A stretch of 7,543 nucleotides of DNA from Patescibacteria group bacterium (GTDB lineage: Bacteria; Patescibacteriota; Minisyncoccia; Phycocordibacterales; Phycocordibacteraceae): positions 1 through 7,543 of the forward strand of contig JAFAQP010000027.1 in NCBI GenBank assembly GCA_019246385.1. Reading direction: 5' to 3'. This document shows positions 6,275 through 7,543 of this stretch, piece by piece (the first letter of the stretch is position 1; every line of letters begins with the position of its first letter). The translations under genes were made by a program, and so were the position numbers. A model generated the notes under the pieces. That model saw nothing but the letters and a program-made list of their open reading frames with translations, was not told where the DNA came from and made no database searches.

Positions 6275-6868
6275 ATGTTCGGATTCGATACGTTGTCAAC
6301 GTTGGGATCTCTCACGTATCTTGCGGTCGCCTTGGTGATTTTCTCCGAGATAGGCGTTCTATTTCTTTTTTTTCTTCCCGGAGATACGCTCCTTTTCGCC
6401 GCGGGTATTGCCGCCTCGCAGGGCAGAATTTCCCTTTTGGTTCTTGCGCTCAGCGTAGCGGTCGCAGCAACAGGCGGCAATACCCTCGGATACGCGATAG
6501 GTAAAAAAACGGGGCCGCGTATATTCGGAAAAAAAGACGACTCTTTTTTCAGCACGAAGCGCATTGAAACAGCGCGACTCTTTTTCGAATCGCGTGGTGG
6601 CCTAAGCATTACTCTAAGCAATTTTCTTCCGGGAATACGCACGTTCCTTCCTGCAGTTGCGGGAATGTCAAAAATGCCTTTCCAGAAATTTCTATTATTA
6701 AGCGGAGCGGGCGGCATTTTATGGGGAGCCGGCATGCCGATGGCTGGATATTTTTTGGGGAAAAGGTTCCCGGAGATTGACCGCTTCATCATACCTGTCG
6801 TTCTCCTCGCGATACTTGCTTCAGTCATTCCTCTTCTCTGGAAGCGCTCTATGCATACGAGGCCGTAG
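6275..6868 (+). CDS. DedA family (SNARE-associated/VTT domain) membrane protein
   Basis: This 197-residue inner-membrane protein belongs to the DedA family, whose members are implicated in lipid carrier or phospholipid flipping and in proton-motive-force-dependent envelope maintenance. Motifs are FSEIG (23-27, acidic E25), FFLPGDTLLFAAG (32-44, with D37), GNTLGYAIGKKTG (68-80), SNFLPGIRTFLPAVAG (115-130) and a C-terminal GGILWGAGMPMAGYFLGKR (146-164). Hydrophobic segments lie at about 13-48, 52-76, 110-130, 142-162 and 170-189. E25, D37 and R122 match the essential E39, D51 and R136 of E. coli YqjA, but the position of YqjA R130 is Asn116. The substrate cannot be told from the sequence. No gene in the window suggests a partner. 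The ORF ends about 144 nt before the RRM gene, which has its own promoter. Confidence 0.93.
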   Translation: MFGFDTLSTLGSLTYLAVALVIFSEIGVLFLFFLPGDTLLFAAGIAASQGRISLLVLALSVAVAATGGNTLGYAIGKKTGPRIFGKKDDSFFSTKRIETARLFFESRGGLSITLSNFLPGIRTFLPAVAGMSKMPFQKFLLLSGAGGILWGAGMPMAGYFLGKRFPEIDRFIIPVVLLAILASVIPLLWKRSMHTRP

Positions 6869-6872
6869 CGCC

Positions 6873-6900
6873 TTGCTATGAAAGAGGAATGTGCTATACT
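6873..6900 (+). promoter_or_regulatory. Promoter of the RRM protein gene
   Basis: TTGCTA (6873-6878), a 16-nt spacer ending in TGC, and TATACT (6895-6900) form an extended -10 promoter. Expected transcription start is near 6907, leaving a leader of about 106 nt before the GTG start. This is unlike the other promoters in the window, which sit right at the start codon. Confidence 0.65.
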
Positions 6901-6906
6901 GTCGCC

Positions 6907-7012
6907 AACGAGTCAGATTTTTTAACTTTCTCCATGAAGGCGTCCACGGAAGACGCGTATGAGGTTTAGGGAAAAGGATCATGCTCGATTTTAGTCAGTA
7001 GCAAAAAACACA
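6907..7012 (+). other. Long 5' leader of the RRM gene with hairpin and two tiny ORFs
   Basis: The leader holds a 5-bp hairpin GCGTC/GACGC with a 7-nt loop (6940-6956). CTTTCTCC (6926-6933) can pair with GGGAAAAG (6969-6976) with one mismatch, enclosing the hairpin and covering a purine-rich, Shine-Dalgarno-like stretch. Two very short ORFs are present: 6934-6969 (11 codons, MKASTEDAYEV) and 6981-7001 (6 codons, MLDFSQ), the second preceded by AAGGA at 6974-6978. The RRM start itself has only an A-rich stretch in front of it. A role in post-transcriptional or autogenous control is plausible, but no known riboswitch or leader family was recognised. Confidence 0.4.
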
Positions 7013-7339
7013 GTGGCAAAGAAACTCTATTTCGGCGGTTTGTCGTACTCGACTACCGACGATTCATTACAAGCCGCAGTCGCCCCGTTCGGCACCGTGG
7101 TCTCCGCAAAGGTGATCATGGATCGCGAAACGGGACGCTCCCGCGGATTCGGTTTCGTCGAAATGTCGACGGACGACGAAGCGATGGCTGTCATTTCCGG
7201 CCTTGACGGAAAAGAGATCGACGGACGCGCAGTGCGCGTCTCCGAAGCTCGTCCTCAAGAGAACGGAGGCGGCGGAGGCCGTGGAGGCTTCGGAGGCGGA
7301 CGCGGCGGTGATCGCGGAGACCGCAGAAACTCTTGGTAA
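7013..7339 (+). CDS. RRM-domain RNA-binding protein with glycine-rich tail
   Basis: This 108-residue single-RRM protein resembles the small glycine-rich RNA-binding proteins of cyanobacteria and other bacteria. RNP2 is LYFGGL (5-10) and RNP1 is RGFGFVEM (44-51), with the usual aromatic residues Tyr6, Phe46 and Phe48 for stacking on single-stranded RNA. The tail (84-108) is rich in Gly, Arg and Asp with RGG-type repeats, likely disordered and RNA-binding. Such proteins act as RNA chaperones, often cold-responsive; the specific targets here are unknown. The start is GTG at 7013, giving the family's typical MAKKLY opening; no Shine-Dalgarno precedes it, only an A-rich stretch. It is monocistronic, with its own promoter, long leader and strong intrinsic terminator. 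Confidence 0.94.
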   Translation: MAKKLYFGGLSYSTTDDSLQAAVAPFGTVVSAKVIMDRETGRSRGFGFVEMSTDDEAMAVISGLDGKEIDGRAVRVSEARPQENGGGGGRGGFGGGRGGDRGDRRNSW

Positions 7340-7357
7340 TTTTCGAGCAATGATCTT

Positions 7358-7386
7358 AAAAACCCGCCATTCCGAGGCGGGTTTTT
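7358..7386 (+). terminator. Intrinsic terminator after the RRM gene
   Basis: AAAAA plus CCCGCC (7358-7368), a 7-nt loop (7369-7375), and GGCGGG plus TTTTT (7376-7386) form a perfect 11-bp stem with a U-tract, 18 nt after the RRM stop codon. It is the only clear intrinsic terminator in the window. The T-run also allows weak function in the opposite direction, but no minus-strand gene lies there. Confidence 0.92.
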
Positions 7387-7394
7387 GTTATGCT
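7386..7394 (+). promoter_or_regulatory. Leaderless extended -10 of prmC
   Basis: TGT then TATGCT (7389-7394) is an extended -10; the ATG at 7402 follows after 7 nt. The first base of the element is the last base of the terminator U-tract, so any -35 contact would fall inside the terminator hairpin. Confidence 0.5.
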
Positions 7395-7401
7395 GCATTT
7401 T

Positions 7402-7543
7402 ATGAACGACGAATCTTTTCTCTTGAGAGAGAAATACGGCGGCGTACGGACCAAGGAGTATGAGGCCGATCTCATACGCCTGCGAAACGGCGAGCCTGTC
7501 GATTACCTTATCGGGTGGAAACCTTTTTTGGATTGCAAAATAT
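7402..7543 (+). CDS. prmC: Peptide chain release factor N5-glutamine methyltransferase, N-terminal part (cut by window edge)
   Basis: PrmC methylates the GGQ glutamine of release factors RF1/RF2 with SAM. Forty-seven codons are visible. The segment LIRLRNGEPVDYLIGWKPF (24-42) matches the conserved linker of PrmC/HemK, where GEP-x-x-Y-x-x-G precedes the SAM domain. The catalytic NPPY motif lies beyond the window. GEP falls at residue 30, about 30 residues earlier than in E. coli PrmC, so the N-terminal helical domain that contacts the release factor is short. An in-frame ATG at 7390 would add only four residues, and a stop at 7357-7359 limits any extension. ATG 7402 is chosen because it follows the extended -10 by 7 nt. 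Confidence 0.8.
   Translation, partial: MNDESFLLREKYGGVRTKEYEADLIRLRNGEPVDYLIGWKPFLDCKI

Noticed and set aside
6172..6828. Minus-strand open frame of 218 codons
   Set aside because: It is antisense to the well-supported DedA gene, and its Arg/Pro-rich translation shows no domain.
6917..6923. T-run in the RRM leader as a terminator or attenuator
   Set aside because: No stem-loop precedes the T-run, so there is no support for intrinsic termination there.
7203..7463. Plus-strand open frame of 86 codons
   Set aside because: It overlaps the RRM gene in another frame, reads straight through the intrinsic terminator, and overlaps the start of prmC.

Overview
This window is a dense run of bacterial housekeeping genes. 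It holds eleven protein-coding genes, two of them cut by the window edges, with almost no non-coding DNA. The layout, small proteins, leaderless-looking promoters and several reduced protein variants suggest a Candidate Phyla Radiation (Patescibacteria, Parcubacteria-like) bacterium. That placement is an inference; no rRNA or other taxonomic marker is present. TGA is used as a normal stop codon, which argues against the CPR lineages that recode UGA as glycine. No mobile element, CRISPR array, tRNA or rRNA was seen.

Layout from left to right: a minus-strand pair, glpX (class II fructose-1,6-bisphosphatase) then a class I fructose-bisphosphate aldolase that runs off the left edge, forms a gluconeogenic/sugar-phosphate unit (1-1441). 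A divergent plus-strand gene follows, encoding a conserved uncharacterised protein with a possible transglutaminase/papain-like Cys-His-Asn arrangement (1482-2102). Then come a DUF1003 membrane protein (minus, 2103-2552), a DUF2127 membrane protein (plus, 2638-3120), a family 2 glycosyltransferase (minus, 3121-3873), purF (plus, 3945-5354), a COG1092-type SAM methyltransferase (minus, 5379-6248), a DedA membrane protein (plus, 6275-6868), a glycine-rich RRM RNA-binding protein (plus, 7013-7339) with a long leader and an intrinsic terminator, and the 5' end of prmC (plus, 7402 to the right edge).

From 1482 to 6868 the genes alternate strand one by one. Each gene therefore needs its own promoter, and two convergent pairs meet with no base between their stop codons. 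Six genes carry a TANNNT hexamer 6 or 7 nt before the ATG and have no Shine-Dalgarno sequence, so their mRNAs should start at or within a base or so of the start codon. This geometry fixes several start codons. The RRM gene is the exception: its promoter lies about 110 nt upstream of a GTG start, and the leader contains a hairpin and two tiny ORFs.

No obvious novel multi-gene system is present. The points most worth checking are the uniform leaderless promoter geometry, the RRM leader, a PurF in which three of the four iron-sulfur cysteines of the B. subtilis-type enzyme are replaced by Asp, Asp and His, and the uncharacterised Cys-His-Asn family protein.
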